NCBI GenBank assembly: GCA_025201765.1
Contig: MU623376.1
Span: 1-64,000, forward strand
DNA length: 64,000 bases
From: Daldinia sp. FL1419
Taxonomy: Eukaryota; Ascomycota; Sordariomycetes; Xylariales; Hypoxylaceae
Direction: 5' to 3'
Shown here: positions 24,147 through 37,900 of the stretch, piece after piece
Layout of the letters: each line of letters begins with the position of its first letter
Numbering within the stretch: position 1 is the stretch's first letter
Program-made: the position numbers and the translations under genes
The notes under the pieces: generated by a model
Seen by the model: only the letters and a program-made list of their open reading frames with translations
The model's database searches: none
What the model was told of the DNA's origin: nothing

Positions 24147-25691
24147 TCACACGTATTCTCGAGTATTATGCTGCGGTCCAATATCTGCCTTCGCCCCCTG
24201 CGCGTGATACGGCGCATACGTGCTCATACTTGGTATGCTCACATTCTGGCCCATAGGCCCTTGCGTATTTACGGTGCCGTTCCCTTGTGCATTCGATTGG
24301 TTCCACGGCTCCATGTTGTAACCGGTCGGTTCGTTCTTGGATTGATTCCACTTCTTTTGGATAAACTTCTTGGTAATGAGGATGAGGATCATGGCTGGGA
24401 AGAGGAAAAGAACGAGCCCCGCAAGAACATAGTTGTACTGTGACGCTTGCGCAAGCGGGAAGCCACTAGGTTGAGACGTTAGTAAGTTGTGTCGAGGGTA
24501 GATAGGATCAGGGGAAGCTTACAGGAAGGCGTTAACAATGCCCATCACGATTATTACACGGCCCATCCATACGTGGATCGGCGCCATCTTGGTCGTCTGC
24601 TGCGTCTTCTTAAAGGTGCGGTGGTGCAAGAAGCCTAGAGTAAACTGCGCGAAAATGAAAATGAAGATGAGAATACCGATGACTTGATGGGCAGTGTTGA
24701 CCTTCTTGGACTGGATGTGTGTCAGTATTGTATCAAAACGCTCGTGATATAACGGCTCACATACCCTATTGTAATACTTGCTGATAGAAAACCCAAGACT
24801 TGAACCGATGATTGTGAGGATGAACGCAAAGGCCTGGTTAATACCGTGCCACCGGACCCAGCTCCCTAAGCGCAAAACAAAAATACCAAAGGGGTATAAT
24901 CCAACAAACACTAAAACCATGATGATCGCATGCATCAATGCCACGATATCCTTTTTGCCCTCCTTCGACAGCCCCTGAGTCGTAGCGACCAATGCGCTGT
25001 TCTCCGACCTGTCAATTGTTGGAATGCCCGCCGGTCCCGTAGCATGGACCATATCTATCGTGAATGTGCCATAGTTATAGTGCATCCTCAGCGGCGCATC
25101 AAAAGAATCCGACTTGAGAGTGCTGGTGTCGCCCGTAGCGTATATCATATTCTGAGACTTGCTCGCGACGTCGATCTTCCCATTTCCACCAGACCACGAC
25201 CGGCAATTGCTACAACGCCCATTGAAAATGAATGTCCCGTTATCTAGCCCGGTGCCCTCTAACGCATCGACTTTGATATCTGGGGTGTAGACAGGTTCCG
25301 AATGACCCGAGGCGATTCGTGGTGACAGTGTGACGTTCTGTCCCGACTCCGACGCGTACGCTAACAGGATCAGCGCGCCGGCCATGTGGTCGGATCCGAG
25401 TCCGACAGCCGCCCAACTGACCTCCTCCGGAAACATTAACGAGAAATAAAGATCCGTTTTAGAATCGCTAGGTACGTTAAGTGCGAACGCGAGATCCCGT
25501 GGTGGCGAGACGAAGACCGAACCAGCGGTCGTATTTAATGAAGCGTCGTCAGCATCCTGCGCCTGTGATGAAGTTGTAAAAAGAGATAAAGCTACGTCGT
25601 GTTAGTTTGATGATAACCTAGAGAACCACGAAGGAGGTATACCTGCGAAGATAGCTAAGCTCAGCCGGCTGAGAGTGCTAGAGGACTTCAT
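24147..25691 (-). CDS. DOMON (CDH-cytochrome-like) plus cytochrome b561 protein
   Basis: Four exons: 25643-25691, 24765-25591, 24523-24710 and 24147-24465, encoding 460 aa. The first 16-codon exon supplies the start of a signal peptide ending near TTSSQA. A DOMON domain resembling the cellobiose dehydrogenase cytochrome domain follows (SLMFPEEVSWAAVGLGSDHM). Then come five hydrophobic helices with four spaced histidines (LMHAIIM, RWHGINQ, NTAHQVIG, PIHVWMG), the b561 haem-ligand pattern. The predicted role is an integral-membrane ferric/ascorbate-type transmembrane electron-transfer protein with its DOMON domain outside the cell. The cytosolic tail is Asn/Gln-rich. The 54-nt intron 2 (24711-24764) is in frame and open, so an ORF call would wrongly include 18 residues. 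Confidence 0.93.
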
Positions 25692-26795
25692 TTTTCTTCT
25701 TCTTCGTGACAATATTATCGGGTATCAAGTGGTGTTAAGATATAAGTCAAATTCGATGCTTTAGGTGAATAAGAATTAGATGTGGAAAAAAAAAAAAAAA
25801 GTAACCTTCCCGCCGAGATAGAAATGGAAATAGGAACAAAAAGGAAATACCGATGTTAGTAGGGCTGATGTGATAACAAGTTTTCGATCTCCATCCTCGC
25901 TGCGATCATGGCTCTTTTAAATAAGTACGTCTATTCCGGCACATCGGCATAGCGTATGCGGCTCTAGACCCGACAACACCGTGATGTGCTTCTTTATTGG
26001 ATCCGGGGATGGCATATCGGCGGTAAGCTACAGACCCTTATTTCGTCCTTTTAATGCGGAGATAATTGATTGGTTGCGACTGATTCTACGGACTCTGCCA
26101 AGCGCCCAAAATGCAGTCCGCGCTTGTTGAAGAGAAGGGATATTTATAGATGCGCTGCGATTGGTTGTTGTGCTGAATTACACGCTGAAGAATTATAAAT
26201 TTCTTTCTTCATTTGTCAACATTAAGTACGTGTCTCTATTTTCGGATTGAAATATGTATCAAGTAATTTGTTTATTAGACGCTCAAGTCGCGTTGAGCTC
26301 GGACCAAGTTTGTCCACCACGAGGCACCTAGCAGCTGAACAAGATGTCCCTCATTGAGCACATGGTTGATGAGAGTGAAAGACTTATGGATCAGATTATT
26401 AATCGCAAAGGGGTTTTTGTATAGTCTGAAAGTATTCTTACGAGTTTTATAATAGACCCGAGTCTTTACTTCTGGTGCACAAGGGGCGATATATCTTTGT
26501 AACTGGTCAATTTCTGATATCATCCCATCATTCCAAGTTGCTAACTGGGGCACTCCAAATGCCGTGTTACATCATCTCACGGAGATCATAGATGTAAATA
26601 TATACATGAAAATTATCAGAGACCAGATAACCTCCTCAATCTCAGACCTAAACGATCTACCAGCTCATTGGGTATCAATATCTAATACCTTAGAAGGTAT
26701 CAAACTCGGAATAGTAACGCTCAAATACAAAGGAATCGTCGTCATCATCGTTATAATGGTACATCCCCCCGTAAGGCAACATCTTTTTGGGGAAC
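25692..26795. other. Intergenic
   Basis: Promoter side of the DOMON-b561 gene and 3' side of the phosphodiesterase. A poly-A run lies at 25786-25800. A minus-strand ORF at 26275-26553 (92 codons, GTG start) has near-genic composition but no domain and no plausible splice partners, so I do not call it. Confidence 0.5.
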
Positions 26796-27834
26796 TTATA
26801 GTCCGTTGAGTAGGTCCTGAGCTTTTATTGTGTCACCTTGGCTAACGAAATCGAGCTATACCGACTTATTAGCAATCCCCTGCGAGCCAATTCGGTTTGA
26901 TTAGATGTTACTCACCAAGACGACATTGGGCACACGGCCGTAGCTGCTCTTGCAATTGTCCGTCTGCTCGGTGATAGATTCCACCGAGTTCGTATTGTGC
27001 GCCTCGACTAGGTTTGGGATCAAGACGTCGGGTAGAATCTCAACATTTAGGTTGTGGTTGGCAAGGAACATCCGGCCGTCAGCTGAGACGCCCGAGGGTC
27101 TATCAATGCCGCATCCACTAAGGATGTCTTCTGTCGGGTCAAAGGGAGTCTCGAAATAGTACGCGAACTCGTCCAAAATGTAAGGAACCTTGGAGGTATC
27201 CATGTTGTAATCTGCTAGCTGTTAGCCCACCAGTCGAAAGACTCAGGTTGTAAGTAGCTCGTACCCATGAATACCACAACTCTCTTGCCGCTTGAAATCA
27301 TGTCTCCCAGCGTCGGCCAGTCATCCAGACCGAGCTGCTTATCCGGCGTGAAGACGTAGCTATCCAACCCCGTCGACTTGAAAATATCGCCATACTTGTT
27401 GATATCAATCGCATCAGGATTCGTGAGAAGAAGGGTAACAACTTCGTCCGGATGGCCTTCCAGCCAGGTCTTAATGGGACCCAGATAGTCCTGCAGAGAG
27501 CCTGCATCTTCCAACAAGCTATTTCGCAGAAAGTTACTACTCAGTTTTCCGGCATAATAAACCTTGGAGCTTACCATGAAGTATGGCACATTTGGGGCGA
27601 CCCGTCCTTTTCTTGCGTTTGCGCCTGAAGGAATCGCACGCCTTGGTCCAATTGTTCCGTCGGGTCGGTTAACTGATTATCTGCTGGGCCAACTCCAGTA
27701 AAGGGCGAGTTGTGCGCCCCCACGAAGGTGACCTTGCTGTACTGCCTATTGCAGAGCTCAGCGTGGCCATTGCAGTCTGCCGCGAGAGAACTCGCTGCGA
27801 CGGCGAGGGCTGAGATAAGGATGTTATTGCGCAT
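26796..27834 (-). CDS. Secreted PLC-like phosphodiesterase
   Basis: Four exons: 27575-27834, 27265-27518, 26916-27211 and 26796-26855, encoding 289 aa. A signal peptide (MRNNILISALAVAASSLAA) is followed by the PI-PLC X-like TIM barrel: VTFVGAHNSPF carries the first catalytic-type His, MCHTSC the second, and EVVTLLLTNPD and RVVVFMDYN are later core strands. The intron at 27212-27264 (GTACGA donor, CTAAC branch) removes a stop and restores FMDYNMDTSKVPYILDEF. The C-terminus VVLLDFVSQGDTIKA ends the barrel. This fungal family is annotated as PLC-like phosphodiesterase, and its substrate is not established. It is probably extracellular and shares the minus strand with the DOMON-b561 gene, 1.1 kb away. 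Confidence 0.91.
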
Positions 27835-30800
27835 GTTTGTGATAACGGGATAATATTTACAAAAGTGATTTAAAAAAGAATTGAATTCGTATAGCGATCA
27901 ACACTACGGATGTATAGAATAAAAGAGTGAATGAAGATCTCGACTCGATCTGGATTTATCGCGACACCATTATCTTGTCGCAGAGGCCCTTGTACTTAAA
28001 TAAATAGGAGATATTTGTGGTTGGATCTCTAAGAAAAGCTCTGAGGGGGAACAAACAAAAACACCAATGGGAACTGTCGAGAATGACCAGGGGTCTCAAG
28101 ACCCTTTCATCAGGAACAAAACATTATAAAAGCTCCTTTTCTAGCGTGTGCCTGTGACATGTGGGCGGCCATCCCGAATAGAGATTGAGACCTTCTACAT
28201 TTGCGTCTGGAATGTCTTAAGGGGTCCTGTGTGGATTCGGCCCTTGTGAGCTTTTTATCGAGCTTGACAAGACAGCTGGATCAAATAGGGGCTCGCGAGA
28301 GACCCACGACGTACAAGGGTCCCCGCGCCCGCATCACCAAACGTCCCCTTGATGCTACGCCGCTCAGCTGGGCTAACCAGAGATCTCTCCGCGCAGCGAA
28401 TCTAGTGCTCTTGGTTGTTTGGAAGAGATCTCGCTTTCCTATTCGGGCAGGACAAATACATACCTAAATACCATCGCTTTAGCTCGTCCGATACTATCAT
28501 TCTATATTCTCCACTGATGGAGCCCGACCTTTTGAAGAGGAATATGAAATGTTGCCCTTTTTTTTCTGGCTTTCGACGCCCCATGTTTCCCGTGTTTTTC
28601 GTCGACGCGACACTGGTCATTCTTACATGCTGGGCGCCTGTAACTTATTATTCGTGACCATTCAGCGCTCAAGTGCCGAGGAGTAAACGTGTACCTTGCA
28701 GAACATCGACCAGTTAGAATTGTTAGGTGAAGTTTTAGGCACGATGAATGTCTCTATTAATTGGAGCGCGGCCCACATGCCTGAGACCCCTTTCCAAGCT
28801 GGGTCATTCCTCCATCTATTATTGGTAGACACAGCCATGGATTCTAGCAGGGTTACTGAAACCTGTGGCTCTTTATGTACTGAAGTCTAGTTAATCTATC
28901 TTCAACAAACAGTTTCTATCGTGCAACGAACTACGACGTTGGAATTAGGTAAATAGGATGATATTATTAGACATAAAACTCCTCAGATTTAAGAATAATT
29001 ATCCACTGATAAAACTAATATAATCAGTGTAAGATCTACTAGTTACCTAATTACAAGACATTAAAAACTATATCATCAAACAGGAAGTAATCGGCTTGAT
29101 ACCTAGGTAGAGTAGAAGAGTCGCCACAAAGACCAATCAATCACGTATCTACGAAACTCCCATAGAATCGCCACCTACAATCTTTGAATACCTAATAATA
29201 TAATAACGCATAATTTCCTCAAAGGAGTAGCTTATTCTACTATATTTACCTTACCGAGCTTTCGAGACTTTACTCGTAGACTTGTACCCGTAGAGCATCA
29301 GGTTGATATCATGTTACTGAGTTTTTACACATTAGCCTTGCGCCTATTCATATTACATGGTCCGACCCAATATCATCGGACCCTAAAAATCTTCTATCCT
29401 GTTGATGACTACCTAGGTAGGTACCTAAATTAATCGAGAATAGTATACATGCTGCCTTACATGGGTTATATCCGCAGTATTTACGTGGAATCCTAATGAC
29501 ATCAAAGCCCGTCGCTACCCTGGGAGCTTTCATAGTAAAAGAAAAGTCAGGTAGACCGTAATAGTACTGAAAGGCATCCAATAATTCAATTATCGATTGC
29601 TTAACTGCTTCCTTTACCTACGCGTTCCGACGACTAGCGGGGGTTGGGTACTATCCGCTCGATTCATTACTCGGATCTCTGAATTCGACAGCGGGAATTT
29701 CTCTTCGTCATCATATTTTTTTTAATTTCTTTTTATTTTTTTTGGAAAATGACTACGCAAGTGGCCAGGAAACGTCATTAGATAATGTAGGATCGGAACA
29801 CATTCGATCCTAAGTTTGCCTCAAAATTTGGTTATTCAGTACCATGTCATCGTCGCTTTAAGAGCGAATCATGGGAAATGTCACGAGAATCGATTCAGAA
29901 GCCGCAAATGCACACTGATTTATGTATTTGACTCGATGCCAAGTCGCGAGCGAATCGCTGACGGCATTCAAGATGAGGCAATTCCATATTAGAGGTGGAC
30001 TTTATGACGCAAGATCCCGCGGAAATTGGATTCATCCCTTAGAAGATGACGGTCTGCGGGTATTCCGACCCCGGATAACTCGAGGGCCAATATACCCACA
30101 AGTATCGTCCCCAAAAGACATACAAGGTTGACATATTTTGTGTACCACGATATGGATCCACATATCCATGTCTTTGGGGAGGGTGGAGAGCCCGCGCCCT
30201 GGCTAAGACTAAGAAAGCTGGTAATGACTTGACCTCCGGTACGAATTGTGGGATCTACCATATGCACGCCGTCTGCGGTTGTAAAGAACCGAGTAGGTAT
30301 GATATTGTCGGAAATTCTATAAACTCTATATTGACAAGAGCTTATATGGTAGCTGGGTATTTAAATGGGGTACATGGGATATGAGTTCCGGTGACAGCTT
30401 GACGTTGACTCAAATGCGAGCCAATAAGCAGTTGTTTAGTCGACATAGCCGTCGGCCGCATCGCGAATCGCTAGGGGCGTATAGCTGGAATACCCATTCC
30501 GTTGGACTGGATACTCGGGGACCGGGGACTGGCTAATTAATCACTCTTCAGATCGGCCCTAATGTAAGCATAAACCCGGACTATCTCTCTCTCTCTCGCA
30601 CAAGGTCATCCTTGAAAATTAGAAGGGACGTCGGCGCTCTTTTTCCGTACCTAGATATGCCGCTCCGTTAATGATGATTCTACATTTTTGTGGATTTTCT
30701 ATGAGTAATTCTATTGAAACGCATAGGGGAATATAACTTATTAGTATTAGCAGGCATTGCTAAGGCATCATCCTAGGAAGCTATTAAGAGGCGCGTATTC

Positions 30801-33337
30801 GCTTTAAATGCCGATCTTGCAGATTTATCGGTAAGATCCGAATCCATTCCGCTATGATAATATCCGTCTAATTCCCTAAAACGGCAGGGTATTGCAATGT
30901 CTGTGGAATAAAAAAGTACGCCCCTCCGACGGATACCGCCAATGTTCCTAACCCAGTAGCTTGTGTGATTAATTCGCGATCTAGTTCTTCAGAAACCCAT
31001 ACACTAGGTACCAAACTAAACTGCGCACAAACCCCAATCCTAGGTAGGTACCTAGGTACGAATAACCATCGGAGATACCTCCCGCACTATGATATGTACC
31101 TGTTTCTCCGTAGCTGCTGCGAAATGTCCGGTATGATCTCCGGATTTTAAAAGCTAATGCCATTTTAAGAGCCGGTCCCGCTTTAGTTTGCAAGAAGAAC
31201 CGCTCCGGCACGAGATAGTAAAACCTTATTCTACAAGGCGCGTTGACGGGGGGAGGAAGAAGAAGGACTACATTATAGGCTTTTTCCTCGGAAATTCATA
31301 ACAGTAAAGAGATGGCTTACATGACGTCCGTACCTACCTAACGGGGTGGGAGAAAGTTCGTCTCAGCCTTACTATTTACAATAAACTATTAGGTATACTC
31401 TTTCGAAATCGCTGATTATCAATCCTTCTCATTATTAGATACCTGCCAGAATTTTATATATGGATGACGTTATACTCTTACACGTATAGCCAAATCAGGG
31501 GGCTGTACCTTATGCATTGCTTTCATCCCCTTGCTAGTCTCTAAATAGGTATAGGTAGGTAGGCAAGATATTCTTAAGTCATCATCATAGGTATTGGTAG
31601 AGTGTATGAGTTAGATGAGTTATTCGTAAACCAATCTAAGAACGTAGTCGATGAGATAGAAAAGAAGACTGCTATAAATCACTAGTAACGGGATGTTCGT
31701 ATCTCCATAAATAGCTCGAAACTAATAAGGGGAAAGTGACCTACCTTAACTAAACTAGAAATAAAGGCAGGAGCGTAGATAGACTTGGGGCCAACCACGT
31801 TAAATCCTACAAGATGCCTGACTAGGCAAATCTGCGTTAGCCGCTCGTTGGCGGACAAGAATCATAGCGCTTCCGGTTCGGGTATATGCATAATCCCACG
31901 ATTTCTAGATCGACAATATAGGTGCTAAGTTGGGAGAGATGGGATATATGGGGCTTTAAGCTTAGTGAGTTTCTGGGGTAGAATCTGGGTGGAAAACTTG
32001 CGGAGGTCATATTCCTGGTGAATACATACTTTACGCTTAGACTTGAATTCTTCAAACCACGCGTAAGTACGTCCTACCTAATTCGCAAGCCTAGCTAGAA
32101 GTAAACCCAGAAAAAATCCGGTAGGAGCCTACAACTCACGTGCAACCTGATCGGAGCATAATGCGAGATGATCTCATGACTCCATTTATCATTGGACTGG
32201 TAGGGTGCCATTACGACATGGACTCGGAAAGCCATAGCCTACATGACCCAAATATTGTAACCTAGGGCGTTGATTCGACTACAGAATTTCACTATAAAAC
32301 CCAGATACTAGGAAAAATATCTATAGATTAATCGCTAGTCGCGTTGTCAAGGCTTCTATATAGGATTTTATATACATTTCTACCTCATATACCTAGGTAG
32401 GTATAGTACCTCGTTGTATATACTTCCTAATTAGAAAGCTCTGGTTTTCGATAACCTAAGTAATATTTTATCTACCAATAATTATAGAGCCCAGCATTAG
32501 GGAAGGGTATACTGTAGTTTGATTATCGAGGTTATCATGTGCAGACGGGAATTCCCTGGGCTCTTGAGGCTCTGGTGGTTTAGAACCGATTGGCTTTATT
32601 GCTATGTGTGCCAAGGCTACGACGGAGTAAAAGATTGCTTAGTGCATTACCTAACTAGGTGTACATGGCAGCCCTATATTAGGATGTAGATGCGAAGCTA
32701 GAGTTTAGCGGGTGATCATTTTGCTCCGGTTAGGTGGTCTTCTAAGAGGTACACTAGGTTAGAAGTTTTTCAATACTGACAAGTATCTCCTAGGACCTAA
32801 GTGGGCGGACTTGATTAGGGTGATCTAGGTAACTAAACGCGCATCGTCGCCGATTAATAATAATAAAATATGTTCTGGTGCTGTTACTTCGGTGACAATT
32901 ATATTTAAAGGGTTAGAATGGCGTAACCTTAGAAAACTCACGATGTTAGGTGGAGTTGCGCTACCCCAGGCCTGCGGTTTTCTCCGCACAGGTCAAAGAT
33001 AGCCTCAAATCAGCCCGATTCGATTCGGATGTGGGAATAAATATCTAATATGAAAATAAAATTAAAAGCATTATCTATGCATTCAGATTACGAAATACAA
33101 GAGAATAGTTTAGTCAAATAAGTTACTCTAAACATAATTGGTAACTAAAGAATACATATGGAACTAATTGTTCTATGTTGATGGGTAATAGTATCTAAAT
33201 CTTAAATCCATATGTGCCTAATGATAGATATTTTCTTACCACCTGAAACGCCTGAAATTTCCTCTGTCCCATTCACACTAGTCATTTCTCATCTACCCAT
33301 AGCTAAATTATAGCCGATCCGGGTATGTTAAGACATG
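27835..33337. other. Gene desert, AT-rich
   Basis: About 5.5 kb without a supportable gene. Many palindromic CCTAGGTA-type motifs occur (about 29101, 29410, 31042, 32392). ORFs reach only about 90 codons and lack motifs. Stops are frequent in all frames, consistent with old decayed or RIP-affected DNA. Confidence 0.6.
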
Positions 33338-34060
33338 TCAATATGTCTTTTTGACGATATTGACCATGTCCCTGAATTCAGGATAGCGTAGTGTAAATCC
33401 CCATGCAACGCCCGGTTTTCTAGTTTCTGTATGTTTCCCTCAAACTCCTTACGCAGATCGCGCCAGTAGCATTCTCGACGAATAATACCCTGGTAGTACC
33501 ACCGGTCCAGTTAATGACCTATGGATTTGTACTGTATATTTGACGGAATCTAGCGTTGGCGTAAATATCCTGCTGCCTAATGACTGTATCGGGCAGTGCT
33601 GGCCAGAAAAGAAAATTAATCCAATACCGGTGTGGTATGGTTGGCCCACCGATGTGATAGAGGTATTAATATTCTTCCAAGCTTTGCGTGTAACCAACAA
33701 GGCGATAAACGATTGGTATAATAGCAAACTACCCACGTGTTCTAGTGTTCCAACGACGTGGTCACTATCAAACAACGCGGTAGCTAAGTCAACGAGAGGA
33801 TGCCATAATAGCATTTTCCCTTCATAAGATGGGGTCTATGTCGAATGCCTTTGTGATTCAAGGTAAGACGACACCTTAGTAGAGTCGTGTAGAAGTGATC
33901 TAACATTTGGACGCACAGGTCCAAACATTACCTCCGGATGCGGCCAGCCCCTGGCCACATTAATCAGACGACGACAGTCCTCGTTGTACCCTATCAAGAA
34001 CGTGTCATTTCGATATGATGCCCTCGTGGTTAAAAGGTGCATCTCCCAATCTGGGACATG
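33338..34060 (-). pseudogene. Decayed DUF3425 C-terminal half of the bZIP gene
   Basis: Reading the minus strand in mixed frames recovers the fungal bZIP-associated DUF3425 domain in the right order: FLIGYNEDCRRLINVARG, then FGPVRPNVRSLLHD, then MLLWHPLVDLATALFDSDHV, then (shifted) WINFLFWPALPDTVIRQQD, then INWTGGTTRVLFVENATG, then (shifted) KEFEGNIQKLEN, then (shifted) RYPEFRDMVNIVKKTY and a stop at 33338-33340. At least three frame changes and two in-frame stops interrupt it, and I found no intron set that removes them. It continues directly from the intact bZIP exons upstream. Confidence 0.75.
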
Positions 34061-34988
34061 TGTTGACCGTGTCCGAGTGTTGACTGCGGGGCCTGGTACT
34101 GCTGCATCTGGTACATGCTCCACGGCTGAAAGTGGTAAGTTGAGTTCACAGGTAAGATGTTGATTGGGTTGCATCCAAATCCTAGAATGGACTTAGTTAG
34201 AAACTCGGATTTGAACAAGATACCAGAGTCGGAAACATACCGGGTTTTGAATCATCAAAAGCGGCCTCGCCGTTGACGCAGGAGATGGTAGGAGAGCGTG
34301 CATTCGGCGGCAGGCTTGATCGCTCAAACACCGTAGTGGGGGCGCCGCCAGGAATGTAATTGCTCCCAAAGTCATCCGTCCCAACGGAAGAAGTGGGGCT
34401 AGAAGCTGTAGACGGGAGGGAGCATGACACGGCCGACGGCCAAGCATCTGGAGCATCACTCATATTGTTATAGGGAGAGATGTTGTGCATCATGGAGAAG
34501 TTGGGCGCAGACTGCCCAAATGAGTGTGGTCCTGGGGGGCTAGAACTATCGAATACTATATGATAATTAGCTAAGAACTTTATAGGGGATAGAATACAGA
34601 TCATACCAGGTTGGTAATTATCGCCGGGGTTGACGGGACGAGCTCCCATGCCTTCTCTAAGGCGGCGAAGCTCATTCTCTAAGGCTTTGTTCCTCCGGAG
34701 GAGGCTTTGAATGGTGTGATCTCGATCTTGTTGACTTCTAAGTTCTTCAATCTCCCTCTCTAGCGTTTCAATATGCTCTTTTGTCCTAGCACGGATTGCT
34801 CTTTGGGCTTCTCTGTCGTTGGCGCGCTTTCGGGCAAGTTGTGAAGGAGTAAGGGTAGAGACACTCCTAGTCCCTACAGATATAAGAGTCAGTGTGACCA
34901 ATACTGCTTATAAGAATAATAGAGTTTAAATACCTTTGCGCTTCCCAGCCTTGTTGTTCTCTCCCGTGGGTTTGATATTGTTGGACAT
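34030..34988 (-). CDS. bZIP transcription factor, truncated by 3' decay
   Basis: Four exons: 34934-34988, 34607-34873, 34241-34555 and 34030-34181, encoding 262 aa before a frameshifted stop. The basic region starts near R33 (RKRANDREAQRAIRARTKEH), with a leucine zipper following (L56, L63, later L76/L83/L90). A Ser/Pro/Asn-rich linker follows. The 51-nt intron 2 (34556-34606) is in frame and open. The expected DUF3425 domain follows but out of frame (see the pseudogene at 33338-34060). Either the whole gene is dead, or it still makes a nuclear DNA-binding protein lacking the C-terminal domain, which could act as a dominant interfering dimer partner. The 5' exons look undamaged, so the decay is recent or the truncated form is retained. 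Confidence 0.55.
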
Positions 34989-37900
34989 TGTTGAATTTGA
35001 GTTCGATTGTGGTGTAGTTCTTGGGTGTGATGGCGTAGTACAGAACATGCCTAAAAGCGCGGGTGATACCAAATATTTAAAAGTAGACGGTGTGTCTATT
35101 TAATTCAAGAAACATAGCGAGAATCAGATGCATATCAATTTGACATGAACCGGGAACGTTATATAATAGTTAAGTGGCCAAATACTGAAGGGGAATAGTT
35201 ATTTGTTAGCATGTAACCGCCATACTACAAGGGCCAGAGTTAGAACAATGTAACTAACCCATCACCTCCAAAAGGATCTCACCATGGGCGACTAAAAGTT
35301 AAGGGATCTACCCGGTATTGTAAGTAGGTGAATCGCAAACGGGTTCTAAAATTCCGACGCATACTTATTAGACGGCCAAAATGCTCCTAAATGCTCCTAG
35401 ACCCGTTTGCAAGGTTGCTACTCACGCAGATAATCATCCGGCAGGTAGCCTGGATTATACTCTGGCCATACTCGACCGATATGTGACTATCCCATCGACG
35501 GGCCCAAAGGTAAAGTTCCATAAGGAATTAGTTCGAATAATGCTGACAGCATCATTCCTAGGTAGTCAGTAGTAATTCTAACGGCACAGCCAATCCACTT
35601 TCCACGTGAGATGGTGGCTCAACCACAACACACCTAATTCGTATGGGGTTTAATCCAATCCCCATCCAAAAACAGGAAAACCAGAAGATTGTCCGGTTAT
35701 ATTTTCCAAACTTATTGAATTTGTTGGATATACGATCAGAATTCGAATAGCTTCCTAGCCACCTATTCTAGCCATACCTGGAATCAAGTATTATAATAAT
35801 ACGAATTCCAATCTTGCTGTTGCGTTTGCACCACAGGGGCCTGAAATTCAGGATGAGGGTGGTGCTGAGTGCCCTGAAATTGACCCTGAAATTGACCTTG
35901 TATGATATGTAGCCCGTGTATACTAAGGAGGGTTTGTATTGGGCCTCGCCGTCGTGAGTGCTAGCGTTAAGGGTATCGTGTATGCCTGTGGTGGTGGTGC
36001 AGGTGGCGGCGTTGGTGTTGACAAGCATGAAAATACGCAACTGGACGGTCTTCTGCTTTCCTTGATTTTTGGACGGGGATTGGATTAAACCCTATACAAA
36101 CTGGGTGTGTTGTGGTCGAGCCACTATCTCACGTGGAAAGTAGATTGGTTATGCCATTATGAAATTTTGGTTGCGCCGTTAAAATTATTGATTCCTAGTT
36201 GGCTAGATGACTTCTAGGCCAGGGATTCGACTTTAGGATACGTGGAAATAGCTACTTAAGCGTTAGTAGCATGGTTAGGGGTTTTAAATAAACTTTACAC
36301 TACGCCACTGGGCGTATGTCGGGTACGTACCCCATATATATATTAGATTTTTTGGTTATTAGAGTTTCCTTTGGAAAACCTATTTAATAAAATCTATTAC
36401 TATTATAATGGAATTTAATAGGTTGGTAGTTTTGTTTTGGCTTATTATGGCATTTAAACTGATCAAACTGGTTTTTTTTAGGTTTTTCAGCATTATTTAT
36501 AGTATTTTTTTGCTTTATTTTATTGATTTTTTGAAGTTCAATTCAACGTGTTAGACTATACATTTTTTTAATCTGTTTAAAAAAATATACCCAATTTTCG
36601 GTTTGTTGAGTGGGATTATATAGGTATATTTGGCTGTTCTACTAACTTTATACACCCGCCTTTCATGTACGTGACACATCTGGCTCTATATTCCCAGACC
36701 TACGGAATATACTCTAGACGTCCTCCACGCGCCACAGATGCGCCTCGGGTTTCATAGTGTAACTATCAGGTACTATCCTAGATAGAGCACGCCCGCTTGG
36801 ACGAAAATGAGATCATCGTCATCATCATCTTTATACGCCCGCCTTTAATATGATACCCGTGAAAAACACTGTTTTGAGAAGAAGAAAATCCCGTTCCTTA
36901 GACAAGTAGTTTATCCTTTTTTTTCCAAGCTGGAAGGCTGGAAGCAGGACTTACTTTAGAGTTTAGAAGAAGGAAGTCAGAGTTAGGAAGAAAGTAGCAG
37001 GAGTTAGTCAGAAAAGATGAAGAAGGAATGATGAGGGTATTGATTTTTTTGTTGTTGGTGGAGTATGTTTGGGTTTACCCAATAAAACACACATTACAAT
37101 AGAATCCTGATAGTGTAGGCCTAGTTGAGTCGATCCGTAAAATATATATTTGGGGGGAGATCTCCCCGGAATAAGCTAAGATGAAGACGGTGGATTACGA
37201 TGGGAATCGCGTCAACTTTTGTTTGTTTTGCAACTGAGAAAATGTATGACAACCAGTTTAAGATTAATTAGATGAGCTGATAATTGAACAAGTTAAACAC
37301 CACCATTCAGATATTTATTATCAATAGATTCGCCGAATTTGTAAGTAGTATGCAGGATAATGATATTATATCAAAAGCTGTATACCATAATACTAATTCT
37401 TGTGTAATCACATATAAGAAGAGATGCAATACTGTATTCTCCCAAGACTTCTAGCGGATTTACGAATATTCTAAGATCCGTATAACGTGAATTATGATGG
37501 GTTTAGTGAATACCTATTTTACAGGTCTTTAGTGGAAACTATAGGGATTCCTGTATCCATAACAATAATTCCCGTTATAGCCGTTGGCAAATGTTACCGG
37601 AAACTACCTTACAGCTAGAAATATTATATAAGATTTGAGTATCACTTGTTGCATATATGCCTAAGAGGTAAAACATAGCTCATCGTATAATTATTTTTTA
37701 AGTGGTCATGCCGTAATTAGTGTTGCCCAATATGGATGTAACCTAGGTTAGATGGTTTCAAATGGGCCGCGGGTTGCCTATACCAAGGTTGTCATATCCT
37801 CGAGTTCGCAAAGGATCATGGCGGTAGATGGGTGACTTAATAGATCTAGACTAGTCCAAGGTGACCGAGATAGCCTGATAGCCAAGAACCCACGGGGTGC

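Noticed and set aside
26275..26553. 92-codon minus ORF
   Set aside because: Begins at GTG, no conserved features and no upstream exon found; kept only as a note in the intergenic entry.
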